Part shown: in pieces, positions 1 through 5,759 of the stretch | How the letters are laid out: every line of letters starts with the position of its first letter | Position numbering within the stretch: position 1 is the first letter of the stretch | From: Oscillospiraceae bacterium | GTDB lineage: Bacteria > Bacillota > Clostridia > Oscillospirales > Oscillospiraceae | Reading direction: 5' to 3' | Assembly: GCA_904501855.1 (NCBI GenBank) | Contig: CAJGCI010000118.1 | Span: forward strand, 1-5,759 | Length of the DNA: 5,759 nucleotides | Translations under genes and position numbers: made by a program | The notes under the pieces: model-generated | The model's database searches: none | What the model saw: only the letters and a program-made list of their open reading frames with translations | Told to the model about the DNA's origin: nothing

Positions 1-1832
1 ATCTTGGAAACGGTCTTCTTCTCCAGTCCTCCCCCGATCATCATGCATGGAGTCCGGTACAGATCTGCCGACTTGGCACCCACGCCTTTGATCTTCCGCA
101 GGAACTTCCGGTCGGTCATATATTTTCCGTAGTGGTCGGAATAGAATACCACTACTGTGTCATCCAGCAGATCGTCCTCTTCCAGGCGTTCCATCAGTTC
201 TCCCACGAATTCGTCCGCTTCCATGGCATGCGCTATGGCATGGGTATACTCCTTCATGTTGTCATCGGTGCCTTCCACCCTGTTTTTCTTTATCGCCGCT
301 TCCGCCTCTTCCATGTGAGGGGCGGAGATGTTGCTGAGATCCTCCGAATATGGTCCGTGGCCGGAATAGGTAATCAGGAAGCTGAAGAACGGATCGTCAC
401 TGACCATTTTGTCATATCCGCCGATCATCTGGCTGTCCAGCATATAGTCCGTCATGTTCATGGCGTACATATTGTTATAGGATTCAAAGCCAAGATTAGG
501 ATGAATGGATCCTCGGCTGTAGATCTTTCCGCTGGCGGAATGGAAGGAGTTCGCCGTATATCCGCAGTCACGGAACTGGTGGGCCAGACTCAATGGAAAC
601 GCATGAGTGGAATAGGCATTGCTGCTGATCCCCTCTTTGGCCGGAATGAGCCCCGTCTGGGTCAGAATCTCCGTATTGAACGTCGCTGCCGACAAAAACA
701 GCGGTGTATAGAAGTTTTCAAAATTGACCCCTTCCTTCTGCACCTGATACAGGTTTGGTGTGTACTCCTTAGTGATCATCCAGCTGTCCATGGATTCCAT
801 CATCACCATGATCAGGTTCTTTCCCTCCATGATTCCGGTCATTTCATTCTCACCGCTGATCTCCGTGGCACGCTTATCATAAAAACGGTCCAGTGCCGAC
901 ACGTCGATTCCGTCGGTATCGTTCCCCAGTGCCACCTGTGCGTTGCGGTAAGTATACTGATACAGGCCTGTCATCATGAGGCAGCGGTTGGAATCCGAAA
1001 AGAGCCGATAAGCCTCGGCATCGGTCTCGCTGTTATAAATCTTGTCCCAGGACATATGATCATCATCCGGAAGCATGTTTTCATGCTCCTGATGGATGGC
1101 AAACAGCGCTCCTCCCGCCAGAAGCAGTAGAATCAGAGGGCGAATCCATTTCATTATCCCGGTCCTTGTCTTCCTTCGGGCAAAACAGCACGCCAGGATC
1201 ATCAGAAGCAGGGACAGGACCAGTGTGCCGATCAGAGGAAGGTTCATGCCGATATAATCCCAGCTGAAAAACCGGGCACCGTCTCCGGCGAAATTCATAT
1301 CTGCAAAACTGAAGAAATTCCCAAAGATCCCGTACATCACCCCGTGTGCAAGCGCCAGGATCACAAAGATCACATCCACAAGGATCATGCCGATCCTTCG
1401 CAGGATCATCGGCAGCAGCATCAGCACGGCGGTGATCAGCACGGCCCATGCACAGGTGAACACCATGGTCTCTGTTGCGAATACCGGAGTGGATGATACT
1501 CCCTGATAGATGGTACGGAACAGAAGATCCAGAGAGACAAGGCTGGCAAAAAACAGGATTGGACTGACCCATGCCGGAACTCTCCGAGCATCCGGTTCTC
1601 TGCGCGTGCCGGTTTTACGTCTGCCCCGGAAGATCTTCTTTCTCTCGGTGCTTTTTTCTGTCTGAGATCGCTTCTCCGGGAGGGATTTCTTCCCTGATGT
1701 CCCGTCTTTTTTATCGGAAGGAGAGGATGCCGAAACGGCCGCTGCCCGGACCGTGTTGTTCATCACCTGTCTGCGGGCGGCGGCTTTTTGCTTTTGTACT
1801 GTCGTTTTCCTTTTTTTCGGTTTCTTGGACAT
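1..1832 (-). CDS. LTA synthase family protein (LtaS-like membrane sulfatase fold), C-terminus missing
   Basis: LtaS enzymes move glycerol-phosphate from phosphatidylglycerol onto a growing lipoteichoic acid chain outside the membrane, using Mn2+ and releasing diacylglycerol. About 610 codons are present and the gene continues past the left edge. Residues 1-84 are a basic cytoplasmic tail (begins MSKKPKKRK). Five hydrophobic segments follow near 85-110, 123-144, 147-170, 194-219 and 228-246, the usual LtaS topology. The extracellular domain has MMES (E346), the nucleophile region ATFNTE (T384, with E four residues on), FHSASGKIYSR (H431, R440), YSGHGPY (H492) and YSDHYGK (D566, H567). These match the LtaS metal and substrate residues in order, and the H-to-R spacing of nine is kept. 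The start at 1832 is preferred because GGAAGAG lies 7 nt upstream. ATG 1838 is possible. ATG 1874 overlaps the predicted -10 box and has no ribosome site. A related glycerol-phosphate or phosphoethanolamine transferase cannot be excluded. Confidence 0.9.
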   Translation of the reverse strand, partial: MSKKPKKRKTTVQKQKAAARRQVMNNTVRAAAVSASSPSDKKDGTSGKKSLPEKRSQTEKSTERKKIFRGRRKTGTRREPDARRVPAWVSPILFFASLVSLDLLFRTIYQGVSSTPVFATETMVFTCAWAVLITAVLMLLPMILRRIGMILVDVIFVILALAHGVMYGIFGNFFSFADMNFAGDGARFFSWDYIGMNLPLIGTLVLSLLLMILACCFARRKTRTGIMKWIRPLILLLLAGGALFAIHQEHENMLPDDDHMSWDKIYNSETDAEAYRLFSDSNRCLMMTGLYQYTYRNAQVALGNDTDGIDVSALDRFYDKRATEISGENEMTGIMEGKNLIMVMMESMDSWMITKEYTPNLYQVQKEGVNFENFYTPLFLSAATFNTEILTQTGLIPAKEGISSNAYSTHAFPLSLAHQFRDCGYTANSFHSASGKIYSRGSIHPNLGFESYNNMYAMNMTDYMLDSQMIGGYDKMVSDDPFFSFLITYSGHGPYSEDLSNISAPHMEEAEAAIKKNRVEGTDDNMKEYTHAIAHAMEADEFVGELMERLEEDDLLDDTVVVFYSDHYGKYMTDRKFLRKIKGVGAKSADLYRTPCMMIGGGLEKKTVSK

Positions 1833-1864
1833 GGACATTCTCTTCCGTTTTACTCGATGTTCTG

Positions 1865-1893
1865 ATGATACCATGCAGGTTTTTTAAATGCAA
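1865..1893 (-). promoter_or_regulatory. Predicted promoter of the LtaS-like gene
   Basis: Read on the minus strand: -35 TTGCAT, a 17-nt spacer ending in TGG, then -10 TATCAT, giving an extended -10 (TGn). Transcription would begin near 1858 and leave a leader of about 26 nt before the start at 1832. The element sits just past the terminator of the upstream PAP2 gene, where a new transcription unit would be expected to begin. Seen by eye; start site not measured. Confidence 0.65.
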
Positions 1894-1909
1894 TAAAGCC
1901 CGGAACAAA

Positions 1910-1942
1910 GAAAACCTCCTGCCGGAAAAGCAGGAGGTTTTC
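1910..1942 (-). terminator. Intrinsic terminator of the PAP2 gene
   Basis: A perfect 13-bp inverted repeat (arms 1910-1922 and 1930-1942; core CCTCCTGC/GCAGGAGG) with a 7-nt loop begins 13 nt after the PAP2 stop codon. On the minus strand the 3' arm runs into TTTTCTTTG, a usable U-rich tract. The plus-strand side has only TTTTCGCTG, and no plus-strand gene ends here, so it is assigned to the minus strand. Confidence 0.9.
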
Positions 1943-1955
1943 GCTGTTTATTGAC

Positions 1956-2633
1956 TTATTTTGCGTGTTTTCCGCTGCTGCCTTCAAAGCTTTCCAGCAG
2001 GCCCTGATACAGATAGGTCAGAGCAAAGCCCAGCAGAACTCCGCCGCAGATATCCGTGAACCAGTGTACTCCGGAGAGGATCCGCCCCACGATGAGGATC
2101 ACCAGCAGTGCGTAGAATACATAGATGACGATCTGTTTGGTCTGTCCTTCCGGCAGACGCCGGCGCACCTGTATGATGGCCGTTGCAAACACAACGATTG
2201 CCAGCACCGTATGGGATGACGGGAAGGATGCCTCCATCGCCTCCTCCAGCATGACAGGACGGTAGTTGACGACAACGGCATTGAAGAAGAGATACAGCAG
2301 GATAGTGATCACATAGATCACTCCCAGCAGAACGATATCCGCATCCACTGCACCGATGCTCTTTCTCTTAACAAGCTGATACACTCCCAGCAGAGCGAAT
2401 GCCAGTGCAACGACAAGGGCGAGGATGCCCAGAACCTGGGTCAGTCCGTACCAGAATGGATGATAGCCGATCTTGTAGAACAGTCCGTTCAGTGCTGCAA
2501 ATCCAACTTTCGTATAGTTGGGGCCGATATGACGGACGTCAATGATCTTTACCAGCAGAAGAAGCAGGACAAATGCTGCGCACAGGATTCCGCTGATCTG
2601 CAGGCTTCTGTTTTTGTTGCCTATTCTAGCCAT
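1956..2633 (-). CDS. PAP2 family membrane phosphatase
   Basis: An integral membrane acid phosphatase of the PAP2 superfamily, which removes phosphate from lipid phosphates or diphosphates such as phosphatidate, phosphatidylglycerol-phosphate or undecaprenyl diphosphate. The product is 225 residues with about six hydrophobic segments (roughly 12-31, 64-87, 98-122, 142-155, 167-183 and 195-211). The signature motifs are present: NYRP (R125, P126), SFPSSH (residues 136-141, H141 as acid) and GRILSGVHWFTD (R184, nucleophile H190, D194), with the R-x5-H-x3-D spacing intact. The first motif has Asn118 where the textbook K-x6-RP has Lys, so it is a divergent PAP2 subgroup. The ATG at 2633 is chosen because AAGGAG lies 6 nt upstream and the protein then starts with a short basic segment and a membrane helix. 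The frame is open back to 2915 but that part crosses a promoter and the upstream gene's 3' end. The substrate cannot be told from sequence; the neighbouring LtaS-like gene makes a phospholipid role plausible. Confidence 0.93.
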   Translation of the reverse strand: MARIGNKNRSLQISGILCAAFVLLLLLVKIIDVRHIGPNYTKVGFAALNGLFYKIGYHPFWYGLTQVLGILALVVALAFALLGVYQLVKRKSIGAVDADIVLLGVIYVITILLYLFFNAVVVNYRPVMLEEAMEASFPSSHTVLAIVVFATAIIQVRRRLPEGQTKQIVIYVFYALLVILIVGRILSGVHWFTDICGGVLLGFALTYLYQGLLESFEGSSGKHAK

Positions 2634-2639
2634 AATAGT

Positions 2640-2645
2640 CTCCTT
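2640..2645 (-). promoter_or_regulatory. Ribosome binding site that sets the PAP2 start
   Basis: AAGGAG on the minus strand, 6 nt before the ATG at 2633. It decides for the 225-residue protein over a 319-residue upstream extension, whose start at 2915 lies inside the lipase gene. Confidence 0.85.
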
Positions 2646-2646
2646 T

Positions 2647-2697
2647 GGATTTTCAATCCCTCTCCCGGAAAACGGAGGAAGGATGTTGCGATCTTCT
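2647..2697 (-). other. 5' leader of the PAP2 mRNA with small dyads
   Basis: About 60 nt separate the predicted start of transcription from the ATG. The leader has a 5-bp hairpin with a 3-nt loop (GGATT/AATCC, 2647-2659) directly before the ribosome site. Farther upstream a pyrimidine-rich stretch faces a purine-rich GGGAGAGGG that could pair with it imperfectly. No known riboswitch or leader class is recognised, and a regulatory role is only a possibility. Confidence 0.25.
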
Positions 2698-2703
2698 CTT
2701 AAA

Positions 2704-2732
2704 AGTAAACCATTATTTTCATGTAAATGCAA
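2704..2732 (-). promoter_or_regulatory. Predicted promoter of the PAP2 gene
   Basis: On the minus strand: -35 TTGCAT, a 17-nt spacer ending in TGG, then -10 TTTACT. The TGn before the -10 compensates for its weaker match to TATAAT. Its design is nearly the same as that of the LtaS-like gene: both begin TTGCATTTA and both carry ATGGT at the same distance. Confidence 0.6.
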
Positions 2733-2813
2733 GTGGGAATTCCATATCTTGTGTCTTCCGGGCCGTTTCTCCCCTGCGAAACACAAGAATGTCAAACACC
2801 GTTCAGACAGACA

Positions 2814-2841
2814 GGAGGCCGGAGTCTGTGCTCCGGTCTCC
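2814..2841 (-). terminator. Probable terminator of the SLH-lipase gene
   Basis: An 11-bp inverted repeat (GGAGGCCGGAG at 2814-2824, CTCCGGTCTCC at 2831-2841) with a 6-nt loop lies 16 nt after the lipase stop codon. Read as minus-strand RNA it has one A-C mismatch. The 3' side is TGTCTGTCTG, a poor U-tract, so termination may be inefficient and some read-through into the PAP2 gene is possible. Confidence 0.5.
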
Positions 2842-2857
2842 CAAAGAGGTCTATGTA

Positions 2858-5149
2858 TCAGTGCGGAAGGGGATACGGATTGGAAGAGTAGTTGGGATCC
2901 ATGGTCTTCAGCCACGCCATTCCCACTTCCGGATAGTGTGCATTGGCGACACTGGTCAGATGTGTAAGCAGTGTTACCGTGAGATCCGGATCGGTAATAA
3001 GCATTCCCCCCACGAGTTTTACCGCCCCGTTGACGAATTTCGACAGCGTGATGGGATCCAGTGCGTTGACTTCCGCATCGTTCATGCTCTGTACGATCAC
3101 ATCACTGAGGACCGTACGCAGACCGTTCTCATCCCATGGATTCTGTGCCGCCTCGGCAAACTGAGCCGCCGTATCCTGTTCCTGTATGTTCTTCTGAAGT
3201 GCAGCTACAAATCGTTCCACATCTCCCTCGCTTCCGGTTAGGAGGCGCTGTCCGAACACCACGTGCATAACCGTCCGGAAGCCGTTCTGGTACTCATTCA
3301 CATAATTGTCCCTGGTCTTAACGGTGTCGGTGACCATCTTGCTCACCAGTTTCCGTGCAAAGTCCCCCTGGGTCATGGAATTTCCCACATCGTCTGCGAT
3401 GAAACCGTTGGCCAGATCGAATTTCTTCATCTGAAAATCATCAACGATGTATTCTCCAGCATATTCCTTGCTTTCCTGGGCATTATAGAAATGGAGCATG
3501 GCCTCCCGCTGCTCGGCATAATTTGCCATCGTGGCATCGGGATAATAGTAATCCCGCCCGTAACGGGCAAATCCCAGTTCCGACATTGCCACCAGCGGGA
3601 CCAGATCATTGTAATTCAGGAAGTTCCAGATGTTGTTGTAGCGGGGATTGCGGGGATCATTGGACACATCCACACCCTGGGGCGGCTCGAAGAAGTAGGC
3701 ATACAGGTCCTCATAGCGGATCGTGATGCCGGGCAGCGCATCGCCCCGGTCGATCTCCCCTGCCATGATGTTGCCAATCGATCCGCCGCGACTGTACCCG
3801 GTGAGCCAAAGCTTCACGCGGCCGGTGATATTATGATCCTGAACATACTTTCTCAGGAACGTCATACAGTAGTCCGCACACTGCTGGAAATCGGTATGAT
3901 TTCCGACTTTTCCGATGGAGAAGTTTCCGGCCCATTCTGCTTCATATCCGCCTCCGCGGACGGCGACTGCCAACAGCGTATAGTCGGCACCGGCCGGCCT
4001 TTTTGCGGCAGCGGCAATGGCGATGGAGTCGTCCGTGGGTTTCTGATGGAACGTCTCACTGCAGTCGTAATCCGAATACCCCAGCGTTGTCAGAAGATTT
4101 CTCACATGCCGGTCCTTGTCCGTGTATTCCGCGGAATCCATGGCGTTGAACGCTGCCACGGCCAGATGGATGGACGCGGTTGCAAGACTCACGTCCGGCC
4201 GGCTGCGGTCTGCGGAGGATTTGAAATAATCATCCGTATAATAGATGGTTCCATTGTAATCCTTCTGTTCGCAGTTATAGCGGAAACTGTATGCCTTCGG
4301 ATCCTGGGACCCGGTCCCGATCCCGCTCATCCACCTCCGGTTGGGGATGGACGCATTCTCTCCGAGGATCAGTTCCAGGTTCGCCGCTTCCACGCGGAGT
4401 TCCCCGTTCACGGTACTGTTCTGGAAAGTGATCTTGCCATTGGTGGCACCCGGAGTCACCAGGACGGTGTCCGCGTTGCCGATTACGGTGACGCCGGAGG
4501 TGGTGATCATGGTGATCCCGTTCTGCGCCGGTGTGATCTGTGCATTCTCTTCATCCACATACTGGGCGATGGCAGCATTCAGGATCGTCACTGCCTGCGC
4601 ACGGGTCAGCGGCTGTTTCGGCGCATACAGATTTCCTCCGATACCGGCGATCATCTTCTGATTCCTCATGGCGCGAACAAAGGGCCTTGCCCAGTCGCTG
4701 ATCTGCCACTGATCGAAAAATCCGGTTTCTGAACTGCTCTCTTCCGGGATCATGAAGGCCCGGGCAAAGATCACCGCAGCCTGTTCTCTGGTCACCATTG
4801 CCAGCGGCTCTGCCCCCATGTCGGTCCCCGTAAGAAAACCGGCTGCTGCACAGCGCAGCATATACGGGGTATACCATTCCCCGGACGGAAGATCCGGGTA
4901 CCGGTTGGCAGCGGTCTGACTGAGATGGAAGATCGTACTGATCATCGCGGCCAGTTCTCCTCTGGTCAGAGCCTGATCCGGGCGGAACTGTCCGTCCTCA
5001 TAGCCGCCGATCACACCTGCGTCTTCCCATCTGGTGATGGCCTGTTCCGCCCAGTGCCCTTTCGTGTCCGAAAACGCCATGGCAGACGGGACCAGAAGTG
5101 ACAGCGCCATACTCAGGACCACCAGTATGACGGTTAGTTTCTTTTTCAT
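2858..5149 (-). CDS. Secreted SLH-domain protein with class 3 lipase-like hydrolase domain
   Basis: A 763-residue exported protein predicted to sit on the cell wall and cleave ester bonds of lipids or similar substrates. Residues 1-25 are a signal peptide (MKKK, hydrophobic core, cleavage after PSAMA). Three SLH domains follow at about 26-76, 83-133 and 143-196, with the motifs LTRGEL, VTREQA and LTRAQA; such triplets bind secondary cell wall polymer. Residues 205-268 form a beta-rich, Val/Thr/Asn-rich module like the beta-helix segments often found after SLH domains. From about 285 to 750 comes an alpha/beta hydrolase: GYSRGG gives nucleophile Ser453, NYNDLVPLV gives a likely acid Asp515, and AHYPEVGMAW gives a likely His738. 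The strand VAVRGG (395-400) is placed where an oxyanion loop is expected. The start at 5149 is chosen for its AGGGGGAG site 6 nt upstream and because it begins the signal peptide; an in-frame ATG at 5185 lacks both. The hydrolase class is firm, the substrate unknown. Confidence 0.92.
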   Translation of the reverse strand: MKKKLTVILVVLSMALSLLVPSAMAFSDTKGHWAEQAITRWEDAGVIGGYEDGQFRPDQALTRGELAAMISTIFHLSQTAANRYPDLPSGEWYTPYMLRCAAAGFLTGTDMGAEPLAMVTREQAAVIFARAFMIPEESSSETGFFDQWQISDWARPFVRAMRNQKMIAGIGGNLYAPKQPLTRAQAVTILNAAIAQYVDEENAQITPAQNGITMITTSGVTVIGNADTVLVTPGATNGKITFQNSTVNGELRVEAANLELILGENASIPNRRWMSGIGTGSQDPKAYSFRYNCEQKDYNGTIYYTDDYFKSSADRSRPDVSLATASIHLAVAAFNAMDSAEYTDKDRHVRNLLTTLGYSDYDCSETFHQKPTDDSIAIAAAAKRPAGADYTLLAVAVRGGGYEAEWAGNFSIGKVGNHTDFQQCADYCMTFLRKYVQDHNITGRVKLWLTGYSRGGSIGNIMAGEIDRGDALPGITIRYEDLYAYFFEPPQGVDVSNDPRNPRYNNIWNFLNYNDLVPLVAMSELGFARYGRDYYYPDATMANYAEQREAMLHFYNAQESKEYAGEYIVDDFQMKKFDLANGFIADDVGNSMTQGDFARKLVSKMVTDTVKTRDNYVNEYQNGFRTVMHVVFGQRLLTGSEGDVERFVAALQKNIQEQDTAAQFAEAAQNPWDENGLRTVLSDVIVQSMNDAEVNALDPITLSKFVNGAVKLVGGMLITDPDLTVTLLTHLTSVANAHYPEVGMAWLKTMDPNYSSNPYPLPH

Positions 5150-5205
5150 GCTGCTCTCCCCCTGTAGCAGATTTATTCGTATCAATATTCTATATCTACT
5201 TCATA

Positions 5206-5235
5206 ATTATAATTAACTCTTTTGTGAATTGTCCA
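5206..5235 (-). promoter_or_regulatory. Predicted promoter of the SLH-lipase gene
   Basis: On the minus strand: -35 TGGACA (5230-5235), an 18-nt spacer, then a perfect -10 TATAAT (5206-5211). The start of transcription would be near 5199, leaving a leader of about 50 nt. The consensus -10 suggests solid housekeeping sigma-A expression, and its design differs from the two TTGCAT promoters of the neighbouring genes. Confidence 0.7.
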
Positions 5236-5323
5236 TTTCTCTCACGAAATAATTCCCTATATTCTCAACATTATCTTTTCTGTTTTCCATTTTCTTACTG
5301 ATTATGGTTCTTCCTCTTTTCAC

Positions 5324-5337
5324 AATTCTTAAGAATT
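5324..5337. promoter_or_regulatory. 14-bp perfect palindrome, possible operator
   Basis: AATTCTTAAGAATT is its own reverse complement and lies in the divergent gap 60 bp before the plus-strand dehydrogenase ribosome site. Its form and place fit a binding site for a dimeric regulator, but the region is AT-rich and no specific regulator family is recognised from it. Confidence 0.35.
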
Positions 5338-5341
5338 ATAA

Positions 5342-5355
5342 GGCTCCTGTGAGCC
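5342..5355 (+). other. GC-rich 5-bp hairpin in front of the dehydrogenase gene
   Basis: GGCTC and GAGCC flank a CTGT loop, a GC-rich dyad within otherwise AT-rich DNA, only 4 bp after the 14-bp palindrome. It could be part of the dehydrogenase leader or a second half of a control site. No U-tract follows, so it does not look like a terminator. Confidence 0.35.
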
Positions 5356-5384
5356 ATTAACTATTTAGGACTATTATTTGCAAA

Positions 5385-5390
5385 AAGGAG
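5385..5390 (+). promoter_or_regulatory. Ribosome binding site that sets a GTG start
   Basis: AAGGAG, preceded by more A residues, sits 7 nt before GTG at 5398. It supports GTG initiation; the resulting N-terminus (KEFKNKVALITGAG) has the length normal for a classical SDR, where the nucleotide-binding motif begins near residue 12. Confidence 0.85.
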
Positions 5391-5397
5391 TGTTACC

Positions 5398-5759
5398 GTG
5401 AAAGAATTCAAGAATAAGGTTGCCCTGATCACCGGTGCCGGGAACGGCTTTGGATTTGAATTTACCAAAGAGGCCGTCCGCCGCGGAATGAAACTGATGC
5501 TGGCGGACATCGATGCCGCCGATCTGGAACGCACCAAACAGTGGGTTCTGGAACAGGGCGGAACGGTGGAAACAGAAGTTGCCGACCTGTCCCTGGAGGA
5601 AGATGCCGACCGTCTCGTACGCCGTACCATGGAGACCTACGGACAGATCGATCTTCTGATGAACAATGCCGGTATCGCCTTCGGCGGTCTGGTCACGGAT
5701 CTTCCCTCCAGAGAGTGGGAATGGATCTTCCACATCAACTGCATGAGCCACATCTATAC
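5398..5759 (+). CDS. Classical short-chain dehydrogenase/reductase, N-terminal part only
   Basis: A cytoplasmic NAD(P)-dependent oxidoreductase of the classical SDR family; 120 codons are present before the right edge, about half the usual 250-300. The Rossmann fold is plain: TGAGNGFG (T12 to G19) binds the cofactor, LADID places Asp37 at the end of the second strand, which favours NAD(H) over NADP(H), AD at 62-63 contacts adenine, and NNAG is at 89-92. Asn114 in HIN is the Asn of the catalytic tetrad. The Ser and YxxxK residues lie beyond the window, so activity cannot be confirmed. Translation starts at GTG. It is transcribed away from the lipase gene; I see no convincing -35/-10 pair on the plus strand, only a lone TATTAT at 5372-5377. 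The family covers sugars, alcohols, steroids and acyl chains, so the substrate is left open. Confidence 0.93.
   Translation, partial: MKEFKNKVALITGAGNGFGFEFTKEAVRRGMKLMLADIDAADLERTKQWVLEQGGTVETEVADLSLEEDADRLVRRTMETYGQIDLLMNNAGIAFGGLVTDLPSREWEWIFHINCMSHIY

Noticed and set aside
132..1130. Plus-strand open frame of 332 codons opposite the LtaS-like gene
   Set aside because: The minus strand carries every LtaS catalytic motif in order; the plus frame has no ribosome site and no recognisable domain.
1839..1874. Earlier ATG at 1874 as LtaS start
   Set aside because: It overlaps the predicted -10 region and has no ribosome site, so it would not be in the transcript.
1571..1954. Plus-strand open frame of 127 codons
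   Set aside because: It overlaps the LtaS N-terminus, its promoter and the PAP2 terminator; the Cys/Phe/Arg/Ser-rich product resembles nothing known.
2736..2743. GGAATTCC palindrome just upstream of the PAP2 -35
   Set aside because: An 8-bp palindrome alone is expected by chance, and flanking symmetry is broken by a missing base.
2634..2915. N-terminal extension of the PAP2 frame to 319 residues
   Set aside because: The extension overlaps the lipase 3' end, a probable terminator and the PAP2 promoter, lacks PAP2 features, and a strong ribosome site serves the ATG at 2633.
3263..4732. Plus-strand open frame of 489 codons opposite the lipase gene
   Set aside because: It begins at GTG without a ribosome site, is antisense to a protein with clear SLH and hydrolase motifs, and its His/Ile/Gly/Arg-rich product shows no recognisable fold. 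It is explained by codon bias of the real gene.
5361..5751. Minus-strand open frames opposite the dehydrogenase
   Set aside because: The plus frame has TGxxxGxG, NNAG and a good ribosome site; the minus frames are shadows.
1..5759. RNA genes, CRISPR arrays, insertion sequences, integration scars
   Set aside because: Looked for on both strands; no tRNA-like cloverleaf, spaced direct repeats, transposase-like product or terminal inverted repeats were seen.

Overview
The window looks like a chromosomal segment of a low-to-mid GC Gram-positive anaerobe, most plausibly a Clostridia-class Firmicute. The reasons are an LtaS-type glycerol-phosphate transferase, an exported protein anchored by three SLH domains, strong AGGAGG-like ribosome binding sites, and sigma-A style promoters in AT-rich gaps between genes of roughly 50% GC. 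The genus cannot be read from the sequence.

Layout, left to right. Positions 1-1832 (minus): an LtaS/sulfatase-fold membrane enzyme whose C-terminus runs off the left edge. 1839-1955: a short gap with its promoter and the intrinsic terminator of the next gene. 1956-2633 (minus): a six-segment PAP2 lipid phosphatase. 2634-2857: a gap with the PAP2 promoter, a leader and a probable terminator for the gene beyond. 2858-5149 (minus): a 763-residue secreted protein made of a signal peptide, three SLH domains, a short beta-rich module and a class 3 lipase-like alpha/beta hydrolase. 5150-5397: an AT-rich divergent intergenic region with a good minus-strand promoter and two perfect dyads. 5398-5759 (plus): the first 120 residues of a classical NAD-type short-chain dehydrogenase, cut by the right edge.

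The three minus-strand genes share an envelope and lipid theme: a polymerase that would consume phosphatidylglycerol and release diacylglycerol, a phosphatase for lipid phosphates or diphosphates, and a wall-attached ester hydrolase. Each appears to have its own promoter, and at least one strong terminator separates them, so they look like neighbours and not one operon. The PAP2 and LtaS promoters are strikingly alike (same -35, same extended -10 context, same spacing), which hints at shared control. The dehydrogenase is divergent and its relation to the others is unknown.

I see no RNA genes, mobile elements, CRISPR arrays or integration scars. Nothing here is clearly a new system. The most unusual items are the SLH-lipase fusion, the paired promoter design, and the dyads in the divergent gap.
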